From Bacillota bacterium (GTDB lineage Bacteria > Bacillota > Clostridia > Saccharofermentanales > DTU023), in assembly GCA_023389255.1 (NCBI GenBank), contig JAEWER010000009.1, forward strand, positions 1 through 22,068: a DNA stretch of 22,068 nucleotides, written 5' to 3'. Position numbers and translations under genes: made by a program. Position 1 is the stretch's first letter. Each line of letters opens with the position of its first letter. Of this stretch, positions 14,301 through 22,068 are shown piece after piece. The notes below the pieces were generated by a model. The model had not been told where the DNA came from. It saw nothing but the letters and a program-made list of their open reading frames with translations, and ran no database searches.

Positions 14301-17090
14301 TTAGTTCTGTTGGTCTTGTTGCAAGTGACAGTTCTTATATTTTTTACCACTACCGCACCAACACGGATCATTTCTACCGATAGTACGTTGACGCACAACT
14401 GGTTTTGTAACTTCCGGCTCAGAACTTTGAGATTTTGCCTGTTGTACGGCTGATCCTGCCTGTTTCAGCCCTTCTTGTACTTTTCTAACTTTCTGTTTGG
14501 GCTGTTCAGTAGACAAAGTAGCGCGCATCAAAAGACGTAAGCTATCTTCTTGAATACCGGAAGTCATGGCTTCGAACATTTCATAACCCTCTCTCTTATA
14601 TTCAATCACAGGGTCTTTTTGCGCATAGCCACGCATACCAATACTATCTCTCAGATCGTCCATAGCATCGATATGATCCATCCAATGATTATCTACTGTC
14701 GATAGCAAAATCAGACGTTCGGCTGCACTAAAGTATTCTTCACCTACAAGTTCCGCTTTTTCCGCCAAATGCTCTTTAGCTTCGGCGATCGTACGCTGAC
14801 ATAACTCCTCTGCATCTTGTATTCCTGTCAGCTTAGGCAATTCAGACAACGCTGGCAGGTCACCCAACACATCTTGCAAGCGACCAACTAAACTCTCTTT
14901 ATCCCAAGTGTCTGCATCAGCATTATCATGCGTGAAGTCCAGATAAATGCTAGTCACCGTATCTTGCAAAGTCTTGAGATAGTAATCGTGTACATCTGCA
15001 CCATCAAGCACTTCTTTACGTTGATCATAGATAAGTCCACGCTGTGTGTTCATCACATCGTCGTACTCTAACACATGTTTACGAATACTGAAGTTCTGTG
15101 CCTCAACTTTGCGCTGAGCAGATTCGATTAACTTGCTCAGCAACGGATGCGAGATCTCTGTTTCATTATCCACTTTCAGTGTCTGCATGATGTTTTCCAT
15201 CTGCTGACCACCAAAGAGACGCAAGAGATCATCCTCAAAAGAGAGATAGAATTTGCTGGTTCCGGGGTCTCCTTGACGACCAGAACGTCCGCGTAACTGA
15301 TTATCAATACGTCGAGATTCATGGCGCTCCGTACCCAAAATATAAAGTCCACCAGCAGCTACTACCTGTTCTTTTTCGCTTGCAATTTCCTCTGTATACT
15401 TCTGCTTGAGAGCTTGGAATTTTTCACGAGCTTCCAAAATATTCTTATCATCTGTTTCGTTATAGGCAGTCGACTGCTCGATTAATTCAGCATCATAGCC
15501 TTCTTTATGCATCGCTTGCTTAGCCAAATATTCAGGGTTACCACCTAAGATAATATCGGTACCACGACCTGCCATATTGGTTGAGATAGTGACAGCTCCC
15601 AAACGTCCTGCCTGGGCAACAATTTCTGCTTCTCTTTCATGTTGCTTAGCATTCAGCACATTGTGCTTAATACCAGCACGCTTGAATAGAGTAGATAAAA
15701 TCTCCGAGTGTTCAACAGAAACTGTACCGATCAAGATGGGCTGACCCGTGGCGTGTACTCTCTGCACCTCAGCAATAATTGCTTGATACTTAGCTTCTTC
15801 ACTTCTGTATACAGCATCAGCTAAATCTTGACGTGCTATCGGCTTATTGGTGGGAATTTGTACAACATCCAAACGATAGATATCACGGAATTCTGTTTCT
15901 TCTGTTTGTGCAGTACCGGTCATACCAGAAAGTTTGCCATACATACGGAAATAGTTTTGGAAGGTAATGGTAGCTAAGGTTTTGCTTTCACGCTCAACTT
16001 TTACCCCTTCTTTGGCTTCAATCGCTTGGTGTAAACCATTGCTGTAACGACGTCCTTCCATCAGACGGCCAGTGAAATCATCAACGATCACGATCTCCCC
16101 ATCACGTACAACATAGTCTTGGTCTAAGAACATTGTGCCGTGGGCTTTTAAGGCATTGTTGATATGGTGATTAATCAAGTAATTTTCTTGATCTGTCAAA
16201 TTATCAACTTTGAAAAATGCTTCAGCTTTTTTAACCCCTCTAGGTGTTAGGACCGTTGATTTAGCTTTTTCATCTACGATGAAGTCAGCATCGCCCTCTA
16301 ATTCTGAGCGTTGCTCAAAATCTAGTTTATTGTCGGTTTCTTTGAAAACACGCTTCTTTAAACGGCGAACAAATTGATCAGCTTGTTCATATAATTCAGA
16401 AGATTCATCACCAGCTCCTGAAATAATCAAGGGAGTTCGTGCTTCATCGATCAAAATGCTATCGACCTCGTCGACAATCGCAAAAGTCAGTTCTCTTTGC
16501 ACCATTTGTGACTTGTCAGTCACCATGTTATCTCTTAAATAATCGAAACCAAATTCATTATTGGTGCCATAAGTGATATCACAAGCATAGGCGGCACGAC
16601 GTTGACTATTGTCCAAACCGTGAACGATTAAACCAACACTCAAACCTAGGTAACGATAGACCTTGCCCATCCACTCACTATCACGAGTAGCTAAGTAGTC
16701 GTTGACTGTGACCAGGTGAACACCCTTACCAGTTAAAGCATTGAGATATACGGGCAAAGTAGCAACTAAAGTCTTACCTTCACCAGTCTTCATCTCGGCA
16801 ATTCGCCCTTGATGCAAAACAATACCACCGATCAGCTGGACCGGGAAGTGATACATGCCAAGTACACGTTTGGATGCTTCACGCACAGTAGCAAAGGCCT
16901 CCGGCAAAATATCATCTAAGGTTTCGCCATCTTGTAAACGTGCTTTGAATTCTTGTGTTTTACTTTTTAACTCAACTTCTGACAGCTGAGCATAGCTTTC
17001 TGCTAGATCTTCAATTTGTTGAACTATTGGTTGGATGCGTTTAACTTGTCTTGATGAATAAGTACCAAAAATTGAACTAAATAAACCCAT
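14301..17090 (-). CDS. secA: Preprotein translocase ATPase SecA
   Basis: Peripheral ATPase motor that pushes proteins through SecYEG. From the ATG at 17088-17090 the protein has 929 residues and starts MGLFSSIFGTYSSRQVKRI, the typical SecA N-terminus; a further in-frame ATG nine codons upstream lacks this fit. GGAG lies 8 bases before the chosen start. Walker A MKTGEGKT is at about residues 100-107, and the DEAD-type Walker B EVDSILIDEARTPLI follows at about 200-215. MTGTAQTE and the RGSGRQGDPG-type motif (GRSGRQGDPG) of the second helicase domain are present. The C-terminus has the zinc-binding motif DPCWCGSGKKYKNCH, with ligands C, C, C and H, used for SecB or ribosome contact. A possible promoter lies upstream at 17131-17158. 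The gene follows the TadE/DUF5702 cluster and precedes secG. Confidence 0.97.
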   Translation of the reverse strand: MGLFSSIFGTYSSRQVKRIQPIVQQIEDLAESYAQLSEVELKSKTQEFKARLQDGETLDDILPEAFATVREASKRVLGMYHFPVQLIGGIVLHQGRIAEMKTGEGKTLVATLPVYLNALTGKGVHLVTVNDYLATRDSEWMGKVYRYLGLSVGLIVHGLDNSQRRAAYACDITYGTNNEFGFDYLRDNMVTDKSQMVQRELTFAIVDEVDSILIDEARTPLIISGAGDESSELYEQADQFVRRLKKRVFKETDNKLDFEQRSELEGDADFIVDEKAKSTVLTPRGVKKAEAFFKVDNLTDQENYLINHHINNALKAHGTMFLDQDYVVRDGEIVIVDDFTGRLMEGRRYSNGLHQAIEAKEGVKVERESKTLATITFQNYFRMYGKLSGMTGTAQTEETEFRDIYRLDVVQIPTNKPIARQDLADAVYRSEEAKYQAIIAEVQRVHATGQPILIGTVSVEHSEILSTLFKRAGIKHNVLNAKQHEREAEIVAQAGRLGAVTISTNMAGRGTDIILGGNPEYLAKQAMHKEGYDAELIEQSTAYNETDDKNILEAREKFQALKQKYTEEIASEKEQVVAAGGLYILGTERHESRRIDNQLRGRSGRQGDPGTSKFYLSFEDDLLRLFGGQQMENIMQTLKVDNETEISHPLLSKLIESAQRKVEAQNFSIRKHVLEYDDVMNTQRGLIYDQRKEVLDGADVHDYYLKTLQDTVTSIYLDFTHDNADADTWDKESLVGRLQDVLGDLPALSELPKLTGIQDAEELCQRTIAEAKEHLAEKAELVGEEYFSAAERLILLSTVDNHWMDHIDAMDDLRDSIGMRGYAQKDPVIEYKREGYEMFEAMTSGIQEDSLRLLMRATLSTEQPKQKVRKVQEGLKQAGSAVQQAKSQSSEPEVTKPVVRQRTIGRNDPCWCGSGKKYKNCHLQQDQQN

Positions 17091-17130
17091 TGCTTCTACT
17101 CCATCTGTGCTTTGCACATAAATCAGCTAT

Positions 17131-17158
17131 ATTTTAACACTTCTATCAAGTCGTTAAA
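17131..17158 (-). promoter_or_regulatory. Candidate secA promoter
   Basis: On the minus strand TAAAAT (17131-17136, five of six to TATAAT) follows TTTAAC (17153-17158, weak match to TTGACA) after 16 bases. Transcription would start near 17124, giving a leader of about 33 bases before the ATG at 17090. It falls in the 80-base gap after the TadE-like gene. The -35 box is poor, so the call is tentative. Confidence 0.3.
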
Positions 17159-17170
17159 TTTCTGCCATCT

Positions 17171-18184
17171 CTAGGCATCTCCTGGCTTCTTCTGATAGCG
17201 CTCGCTCTTACCAATTCTTTGTACCGCTAACTCAATACCATGGTCTTGCGCAACTCTCGTCAGCGTCGCTAATAAATTTGATGTATTAGGCTCAGGGCTG
17301 TTTTGTGGAATAATAAAAACTAAGCGTTTGCTCCTAATATTTTGCACTGTTACATCAGCTTGACTAGCACCAGAAAAATTTGCCAGTTGCTTAATTTCTG
17401 CATTCAGTTCTTTGTATAACTGTTCTTGATTCTGATAACTAGGTGCCGTTAAATCAATACTGCGCATCGCTGTAGCAATTCCACCAGAAAAATTGCAAAT
17501 AACAGGAAAGTTAAATGGTAGATTTGCTTTTATTTTTTGTCTGAAATAACGTCCACGCGTAAAATTATCAGCTGACCAAATTTGACTGTCTGCATCTTCT
17601 TTAGCCTGTTGACTCAACTCTGCCAAATCATAGCGTGTCCAAAGCGGTACCACACTGGTTAAGTCATGCCAACTAGCATTGAACGGAGTAGATACTTGAT
17701 ACTTTAATTGCAACTCAAGCGTTTTCTTTTCATCAGATAACGCAAGCCACAATCTACGTTGTCCTGCTGGTAGTTTGGCACGATTACCATTTACTGCTTG
17801 TTGCAACCAATAGTCTATGCGCCGATTAATCAGCTGACTAAAGGCTACTGAGGAAGCTAAATCAAAACCATCTCTCTTTAACTCAGCCATTTCGCTACCA
17901 CCTAAGGATCCCAAAAACTCTTTGATCTGTGGCACATCTGTTTCTGTTGCTAAAGCTTCCACTCCAGGAATAAGCATGCTCAGTTCAGCCGCTGTCTGAT
18001 CTGCCGCATATCTCAACATGAGATCTGTTTGCACACTGCAAATAGCTGCGAACAAGAGCCAACAGATAAACAAAACCAGGGGCAAACATATCGCAGTTTC
18101 TAATACTAACGAGCCTCTCTCTCTATCTTTAGGTACGGGAACTACTCTTTCAGAAGAACTAATCCAATGCATGCTACTCTCCAT
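17171..18184 (-). CDS. TadE-like pilus-assembly-type membrane protein
   Basis: A protein of about 337 residues with one N-terminal membrane helix and a large presumably external part. Counting from the first ATG (18196), ERGSLVLETAICLP at residues 26-39 is a TadE/pseudopilin-like signature: a glycine (G28) at a possible prepilin-peptidase site, Glu at +5 (E33) and Pro six residues later (P39), then a helix to about 58. The rest has no motif I recognise. Three ATGs compete at the start (18196, 18184, 18172). The sequence is built so that each ATGGAG supplies a GGAG site 6 bases before the next ATG, so 18184 or 18172 is better supported than 18196; I use 18184. It overlaps the DUF5702-like gene by about 11 bases and is the last of three related genes. 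Confidence 0.7.
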   Translation of the reverse strand: MESSMHWISSSERVVPVPKDRERGSLVLETAICLPLVLFICWLLFAAICSVQTDLMLRYAADQTAAELSMLIPGVEALATETDVPQIKEFLGSLGGSEMAELKRDGFDLASSVAFSQLINRRIDYWLQQAVNGNRAKLPAGQRRLWLALSDEKKTLELQLKYQVSTPFNASWHDLTSVVPLWTRYDLAELSQQAKEDADSQIWSADNFTRGRYFRQKIKANLPFNFPVICNFSGGIATAMRSIDLTAPSYQNQEQLYKELNAEIKQLANFSGASQADVTVQNIRSKRLVFIIPQNSPEPNTSNLLATLTRVAQDHGIELAVQRIGKSERYQKKPGDA

Positions 18185-19610
18185 TAATGGCTCCATGCTG
18201 TGCGTACTCTTTTTCTAAGTGCAAACTATGGTGGTTAAATTGACCTTCTAAAAGAAATTTCGTGTAAAAATTGCCTCCTATCCTACTATTGATTTGCTTG
18301 CCTAAATCACTCAATAAATTCTCTTCTTTAGGTATCAGTAAGAGTAAACGCAAAAAATCTCGGTAATAAAATTTGAGTTCAGGCCAAAGCTCCTTAAACG
18401 TAAAAGGTTTACCTGCTATCAGATCATCTAAAGCACTTTTAGCTTCTTGCAGACTCTGCAAGGTAATTAGCAAATAACTGAGCATGTGTGGTTCTAGCCA
18501 AATTGTACCTAAGGATAGAGTGGCAACGGTGGCACAAATAGCACTGGCTTGCACTAGTTTTTGTTGTCTATTCTGCACCGAACTGCAGTTTTCCACCAAA
18601 CGGAGTAGAAAACTACAACCATACAAGATATAGCGCACTCGTTTTTGTGCTTGAGCAGTGTCGCCAGAAAATATCAAGCGCTCAACACATATATCCGGAC
18701 TTTCAGCACTCAATTTAGAATGATAACGTCCATCGGGTGTGGTTAATTGAAGCTTTCCCGTTTTCGTTACTTGTTGATTGACTTGAGCAGGCAAGTAATT
18801 GAGAGCATATTCATCAATGCTCAGCCGATCAAGCACAGGCATCTTTCTAACTTGCAAAACGCTATCTATCCACGCTGTGAGTTGTTCTATCTTATTGGTC
18901 GCTAACACATTACCATCTGCTTTTACTCCAGCAAACTCATACATAGGAACAAGTTCACTACCCACTTCTTGTAATAGATCACTGACAGGTGCAAGCGCTA
19001 CTTCTTTTTGTTTGTCTGTCAGTTCAACAGGCTTCTTCTCTCCTGTTTCTGTCTCTTGTGTAGGAGCTTCTTCTGGGGCTGGTGGATTAGCAAGCAATTG
19101 CTTAGGATCGCTTGTATCCATCGTATTCAAGGCTTGTTTAACAACCCCACCGTCTAAACTACCTAAGATTTTGCCGAGATCACCATAACGTTTACTAACT
19201 TCTGCGCCAACTAGCAGTGGTGCTCGCCATTGCATCTGTCTAAGAATTTGCTCTTTTAAAGTAGCTGGCTTGAACAGTTCTTTAGTGCCAGTAATACTCA
19301 TCTCACCAGCATAGGGATTTAAGTTGTTCACATTAACGGAAATGACATCAGCACCCCAAAGTCCGTACTCACGCCATAACTGACGGTTATAGCTCGCTAA
19401 TTGCACATCCAATTGTTGCTTAGCAGAACGCACATAATCTAACTCATTTCTACGCATTCTCGACAAATCGAAAGAATAAAAATAAAAGAGAAGCAATGCT
19501 GGCAACAAGATACAGAGCAATAAACCCATCGCACCGCATTGTCGCTGTAATTCAAGTTTACTAAGCCTCTGTGCTCGGTTAATCAATTCATGTTGTTTGT
19601 TGCTATTCAT
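18174..19610 (-). CDS. DUF5702-like membrane protein of the TadE-type cluster
   Basis: A 478-residue protein with a basic cytoplasmic N-terminus (1-25), one membrane helix at about 27-48, and a long presumably external part. Two regions resemble DUF5702 proteins of Clostridia as I recall them: LASYNRQLWREYGLWGAD at 71-88 (usually YxxxLxxxYGLF), and the C-terminal pattern VRYILYG at 325-331 with ALDDLIAGKPFTFKELW, YYRDFLRLLLL at 393-425. A Pro/Glu/Thr-rich linker spans about 175-200. A second hydrophobic stretch lies at about 358-386. The start ATG overlaps the upstream small gene by 8 bases with only a weak ACGAAG site, so translation is probably coupled. The function of DUF5702 is unknown; members are often encoded beside tad-type pilus genes. 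Confidence 0.66.
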   Translation of the reverse strand: MNSNKQHELINRAQRLSKLELQRQCGAMGLLLCILLPALLLFYFYSFDLSRMRRNELDYVRSAKQQLDVQLASYNRQLWREYGLWGADVISVNVNNLNPYAGEMSITGTKELFKPATLKEQILRQMQWRAPLLVGAEVSKRYGDLGKILGSLDGGVVKQALNTMDTSDPKQLLANPPAPEEAPTQETETGEKKPVELTDKQKEVALAPVSDLLQEVGSELVPMYEFAGVKADGNVLATNKIEQLTAWIDSVLQVRKMPVLDRLSIDEYALNYLPAQVNQQVTKTGKLQLTTPDGRYHSKLSAESPDICVERLIFSGDTAQAQKRVRYILYGCSFLLRLVENCSSVQNRQQKLVQASAICATVATLSLGTIWLEPHMLSYLLITLQSLQEAKSALDDLIAGKPFTFKELWPELKFYYRDFLRLLLLIPKEENLLSDLGKQINSRIGGNFYTKFLLEGQFNHHSLHLEKEYAQHGAINGE

Positions 19611-19887
19611 ACTTCGTTTGCCGTAGTTGATTGAGATCCAGCGCCCAACTGATCATCTCTTGCATCTTTTGTGGCGAAGTTAAACAAGCCGTATAACTTG
19701 AATTGGCATGTTTTATCTTTTCTAAGTGATAAAACTTATCTGCTGAATTTTGCTTAGTTACTACTTCGCTAATAATGTGGCTTTGGTTATTTAAGCTAGT
19801 TACCACACCAGGTAGTTTGTAAGCAGAAACAAATAACAAAGTGACTGCTAGCGGAACTGTAATAGTTGCTTCTAATGAAAAAGACAT
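19603..19887 (-). CDS. Small TadE/TadF-like protein
   Basis: A 94-residue protein starting MSFSLEATITVPLAVTLLFV, a membrane helix with the Glu-x5-Pro spacing (E6, P12) seen also in the TadE-like protein of this cluster (E33, P39). The remaining about 70 residues are soluble, presumably external, and match nothing I know. Unlike a classic prepilin it has no leader and no glycine before the helix; the protein begins at what would be the mature N-terminus. The start ATG at 19885-19887 has a near-perfect AAAGGAGGTG site 4-5 bases upstream; a GTG two codons earlier overlaps that site and is unlikely. Both the site and the ATG are buried in a hairpin. The gene overlaps the DUF5702-like gene by 8 bases. 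Confidence 0.62.
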   Translation of the reverse strand: MSFSLEATITVPLAVTLLFVSAYKLPGVVTSLNNQSHIISEVVTKQNSADKFYHLEKIKHANSSYTACLTSPQKMQEMISWALDLNQLRQTKYE

Positions 19888-19936
19888 AAGCACCTCCTTT
19901 GCTAAAGATTACTTCGTGCAAAGAAAGGTGCTTATG
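19885..19936 (-). promoter_or_regulatory. Hairpin masking the ribosome site and start codon of the small TadE-like gene
   Basis: Arms 19885-19902 and 19918-19936 are complementary: GCAAAGGAGGTGCTTATG pairs with CATAAGCACCTTTCTTTGC in the minus-strand transcript. They form 11 pairs, a G-U pair with a one-base bulge, then 6 pairs, around a 15-base loop. The 3' arm contains the whole AAAGGAGGTG ribosome site (19891-19900) and the ATG (19885-19887). A TCTTTTTC stretch follows at once, so the element could also work as an attenuator or terminator after pheT. It begins 24 bases past the pheT stop codon, too far for a ribosome stopping there to open it fully. Confidence 0.75.
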
Positions 19937-19960
19937 TAAAAAACAACAATTAACGACAAA

Positions 19961-22068
19961 TTATTGACGCAGATTGATTCCTTGTTTAGCTAAGGCTGTG
20001 AGAATATTGTCCATTACGGGACGAATTTCTTCATCTGTTAGAGTCCTATCATCCGCTCTAAAGCTCAAGCTGAAAGCCACAGATTTTTGCTTAGGATCGA
20101 TTTTATCTCCCTGATAGACATCAAACAATTCAATATTTTCTAGGAATTTGGCTTCCCGTTTAATCAAATCGCTAATAGCATCTACTGGTACTTGTCTATC
20201 TACTACTAGAGCAATATCTCGCTCAACCGCAGGATACTTGGGTAATGCTTTAATCTTTGCTAAGGCTTTCGCTTCTTGCACCAATGGCTTGAGATACAAA
20301 TCAAAATACACACAGTTGGCTTCCAAATCGAAGTTCTCTCTACATTGCGGATGTACTGTGCCTACAAAGCCATAGACAAAACCTGTCTTTTTATCGACTA
20401 ATTCTGCTGCTTGCCCTGGATGTAAGTAACTATATTGACAACGACGATAAGTGACGCTGGGCAGATCTAAACTGTGCCAGATTGCCTCAAGCAGGCCCTT
20501 AACCTTAAAGAAAAGTTGCTCACTCGTTTGTTTACCAAAGCATAAGCCAGCTATATGTTCTCTCTCCTCTGGCAAACCTGTATCATCATATTCTGCTTCT
20601 CCTACCGACTCTAACAACTCTTTAGGGTGATAGGTTTTGCCAAATTCATAGATACAACCTTCGCTTGTGCCTTTGGCTACGTTGCTTTGTGCCACTTCCA
20701 AATGATGCGGTAATAAATTGGTACGCATCAAAGATTGTTCTACACCCAATGGATTTTTAATCACAATAGCTTGACGCAGAGGACATCCTTCTGCGAGCAA
20801 TAATTTGTCGAAAACTTCAGGTGAAGTAAAGGGTGTTGTATAGGCTTCAAAATAATTCTGCGAAGTCAAAACTCGATGCAACTGTTGCACCAACAACTGC
20901 TTCTTCGAACGCCTGCCTAATGTTGGTTCACCTTGACCAGAAAGCTCTGCTGGAATTTCGTTATAACCATAAATACGAGCAACCTCTTCTGCTAAATCAG
21001 CTTTGAGTTGCAAGTCGGGACGGAAATAGGGAATTTCAGCTTGCCAGATACCCTCATCTAATTTATTCAAGTTCAGACCCAACTCCATCAAGATTTGATT
21101 GATCAACTCTTCGGAAAGATCCAAACCCAGTAGCTTATTAATATTGAAAGCACTGTAATTAATTTTGGTTTTCTCAGGCAAAGGTGCACAAACATCGATC
21201 ACATCTGCGGCAACATTACCACAGTCGAGTAACTCAACTAGGTAACAAGCATAATCCATGGCACGCATAACCAGCTCAGGAGATAGCCCTTTTTCAAAAC
21301 GAGAAGATGATTCTGTGCGTACGCCACATTGTTTAGCTGTTCTTCGAACCTGCATAGGCTCGAAATTTGCTACTTCAAATAATACTGAAGTGGTATTGTC
21401 ATTGATTTCTGAATTCTCAGCGCCCATGACACCAGCTAAAGCAACAGGTTTGTCAGCATCAGCGATCACTAAATTGTTCTTGTTCAAGCGATGCTTCTCG
21501 CCATCTAGCGTTACAATCTCTTCACCATCCCTAGCTGCTCTAACCTTGATTTGACCACCAGCTAGATATGAAAGATCGTAAGCATGCATCGGTTGTCCGA
21601 GGGCTAATTGCACATAATTTGTAATATCAACAATGTTGTTGATTGGTCTAATACCTAAAGCACGTAAGCGCTGACGCATCCATACTGGAGATTCACCAAT
21701 TTTTACATCTGTTATCAAACGTGCTGTAAAACGGCGACACAACTCTTCGTCTTCCACTAGAACTTCTACGCGCTCAGCTGTCTTCTCAGTAGCTAAAGCT
21801 TTAGGTTTAACTTCTACACCAGTAAATGGCAATTGGAAAGTTATGGCTGCTTCTCTAGCAAGACCTTCAACTGAGAAGCAGTCCACACGATTAGAAGTGA
21901 TCTCAAATTCAACAATTTGCTTGTTGACACCTAGTAATCTTCTAGCATCAACACCGATGGGCGTGCCTTCTGGGAAGACATAAATACCATCGCTCGGCGC
22001 TTCTGGAAACTCATGCGTGCTATAACCTAATTCTTCTACAGAGCAGAACATACCCTGCGACTTAACTC
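19961..22068 (-). CDS. pheT: Phenylalanyl-tRNA synthetase beta subunit (N-terminus cut by window edge)
   Basis: Beta subunit of the (alpha-beta)2 enzyme that charges tRNA-Phe. The frame is open through the window edge; the residues before the internal methionine at 22051 read VKSQG, the usual KSxGMxCSxxELG motif, so that methionine is not the start and about 100 N-terminal residues are missing. Counted from that methionine, EITSNRVDCFSVEGLARE is at about 50-67. A B3/B4 editing domain covers about 105-275, with NIVDITNYV and AGVMGAENSEI. A B5 domain covers about 295-365, ending in EEVARIYGYNEIP. A synthetase-like core follows, and the C-terminal FDX-ACB domain (about 605-696, starting KALPKYPAVERDIALVVD) binds the tRNA anticodon. 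pheS would be expected just outside the window. The stop is followed by T-runs and the hairpin at 19885-19936. Confidence 0.97.
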   Translation of the reverse strand, partial: VKSQGMFCSVEELGYSTHEFPEAPSDGIYVFPEGTPIGVDARRLLGVNKQIVEFEITSNRVDCFSVEGLAREAAITFQLPFTGVEVKPKALATEKTAERVEVLVEDEELCRRFTARLITDVKIGESPVWMRQRLRALGIRPINNIVDITNYVQLALGQPMHAYDLSYLAGGQIKVRAARDGEEIVTLDGEKHRLNKNNLVIADADKPVALAGVMGAENSEINDNTTSVLFEVANFEPMQVRRTAKQCGVRTESSSRFEKGLSPELVMRAMDYACYLVELLDCGNVAADVIDVCAPLPEKTKINYSAFNINKLLGLDLSEELINQILMELGLNLNKLDEGIWQAEIPYFRPDLQLKADLAEEVARIYGYNEIPAELSGQGEPTLGRRSKKQLLVQQLHRVLTSQNYFEAYTTPFTSPEVFDKLLLAEGCPLRQAIVIKNPLGVEQSLMRTNLLPHHLEVAQSNVAKGTSEGCIYEFGKTYHPKELLESVGEAEYDDTGLPEEREHIAGLCFGKQTSEQLFFKVKGLLEAIWHSLDLPSVTYRRCQYSYLHPGQAAELVDKKTGFVYGFVGTVHPQCRENFDLEANCVYFDLYLKPLVQEAKALAKIKALPKYPAVERDIALVVDRQVPVDAISDLIKREAKFLENIELFDVYQGDKIDPKQKSVAFSLSFRADDRTLTDEEIRPVMDNILTALAKQGINLRQ

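Noticed and set aside
14109..14453. Plus-strand open frame of 114 codons across the secG-secA junction
   Set aside because: It overlaps the coding of two certain genes on the other strand and looks like a Thr/Ile-rich antisense translation.
18799..19188. Plus-strand open frame of 129 codons opposite the DUF5702-like gene
   Set aside because: Ser/Thr/Cys-rich low-complexity translation typical of an antisense frame; the minus-strand gene fits the overlapping cluster and family motifs.
21258..21554. Plus-strand open frame of 98 codons inside pheT
   Set aside because: Antisense of a fully conserved PheT region, with no homology or ribosome-site support.
22049..22051. ATG as the start of pheT
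   Set aside because: The residues just before it (VKSQG) continue the conserved motif of PheT, so this is an internal methionine and the gene runs out of the window.
1..22068. CRISPR arrays, tRNA/rRNA genes, insertion sequences, prophage or defence islands
   Set aside because: Read on both strands, I saw no spaced repeat series, no tRNA-like cloverleaf in the short gaps, no transposase or integrase, and no known defence domain. The CPBP protease alone is not evidence for a bacteriocin or defence locus.

Overview
The window is a compact, AT-rich (by eye about 40% GC) bacterial chromosome segment. Every gene lies on the minus strand, so the genes read from the right end of the window to the left. 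IreB, a YrzB-type DUF1292 protein, RuvX, MtaB, SecG next to RNase R, a DUF5702-like protein and AGGAGG-type ribosome sites together point to a low-GC Gram-positive of the Clostridia type (Bacillota). The genus cannot be told from the sequence. No stretch over 300 bases lacks a gene. I see no RNA gene, insertion sequence, prophage or CRISPR array.

Layout in reading direction. (1) 22068-19961: the C-terminal seven eighths of pheT. (2) 19887-17171: three tightly packed genes for secreted or membrane proteins of the TadE/DUF5702 kind. A strong hairpin in front of the first one covers its ribosome site and start codon. (3) 17090-13982: secA and secG, the export motor and a translocon subunit, closed by a clear intrinsic terminator. 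(4) 13914-9469: rnr (an unusual short RNase R with a very basic N-terminus), mtaB, ireB, ruvX and a yrzB-like DUF1292 gene. This is a housekeeping and stress block of RNA decay, tRNA modification, kinase-linked cell-wall regulation and RNA processing. (5) 9469-3910: a second DUF1292 protein, a DUF2156 acyl/aminoacyltransferase-like protein, a CPBP membrane protease and a 1052-residue membrane-anchored protein. The last looks like a propeller plus carbohydrate-binding domain plus a degenerate GH51-like barrel. (6) 3872-2299: znuC and znuB, a zinc/manganese-type ABC importer without its binding protein. (7) 2224-1: a stand-alone alanyl-tRNA editing protein with its own promoter, a YfcE-type phosphodiesterase, and the start of an unidentified two-helix membrane protein.

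From rnr to the left edge, gaps are 35 bases or less or genes overlap, except for 74 bases before the editing gene. The block may therefore be one long transcript with internal promoters. Its first gene starts only about 20 bases past the secG terminator, which suggests read-through or attenuation control. The most notable points are the RBS-masking hairpin at 19885-19936, the pseudo-glycosidase-like giant protein, the rearranged RNase R, and the orphan TadE/DUF5702 trio. I did not find a complete new multi-gene system.
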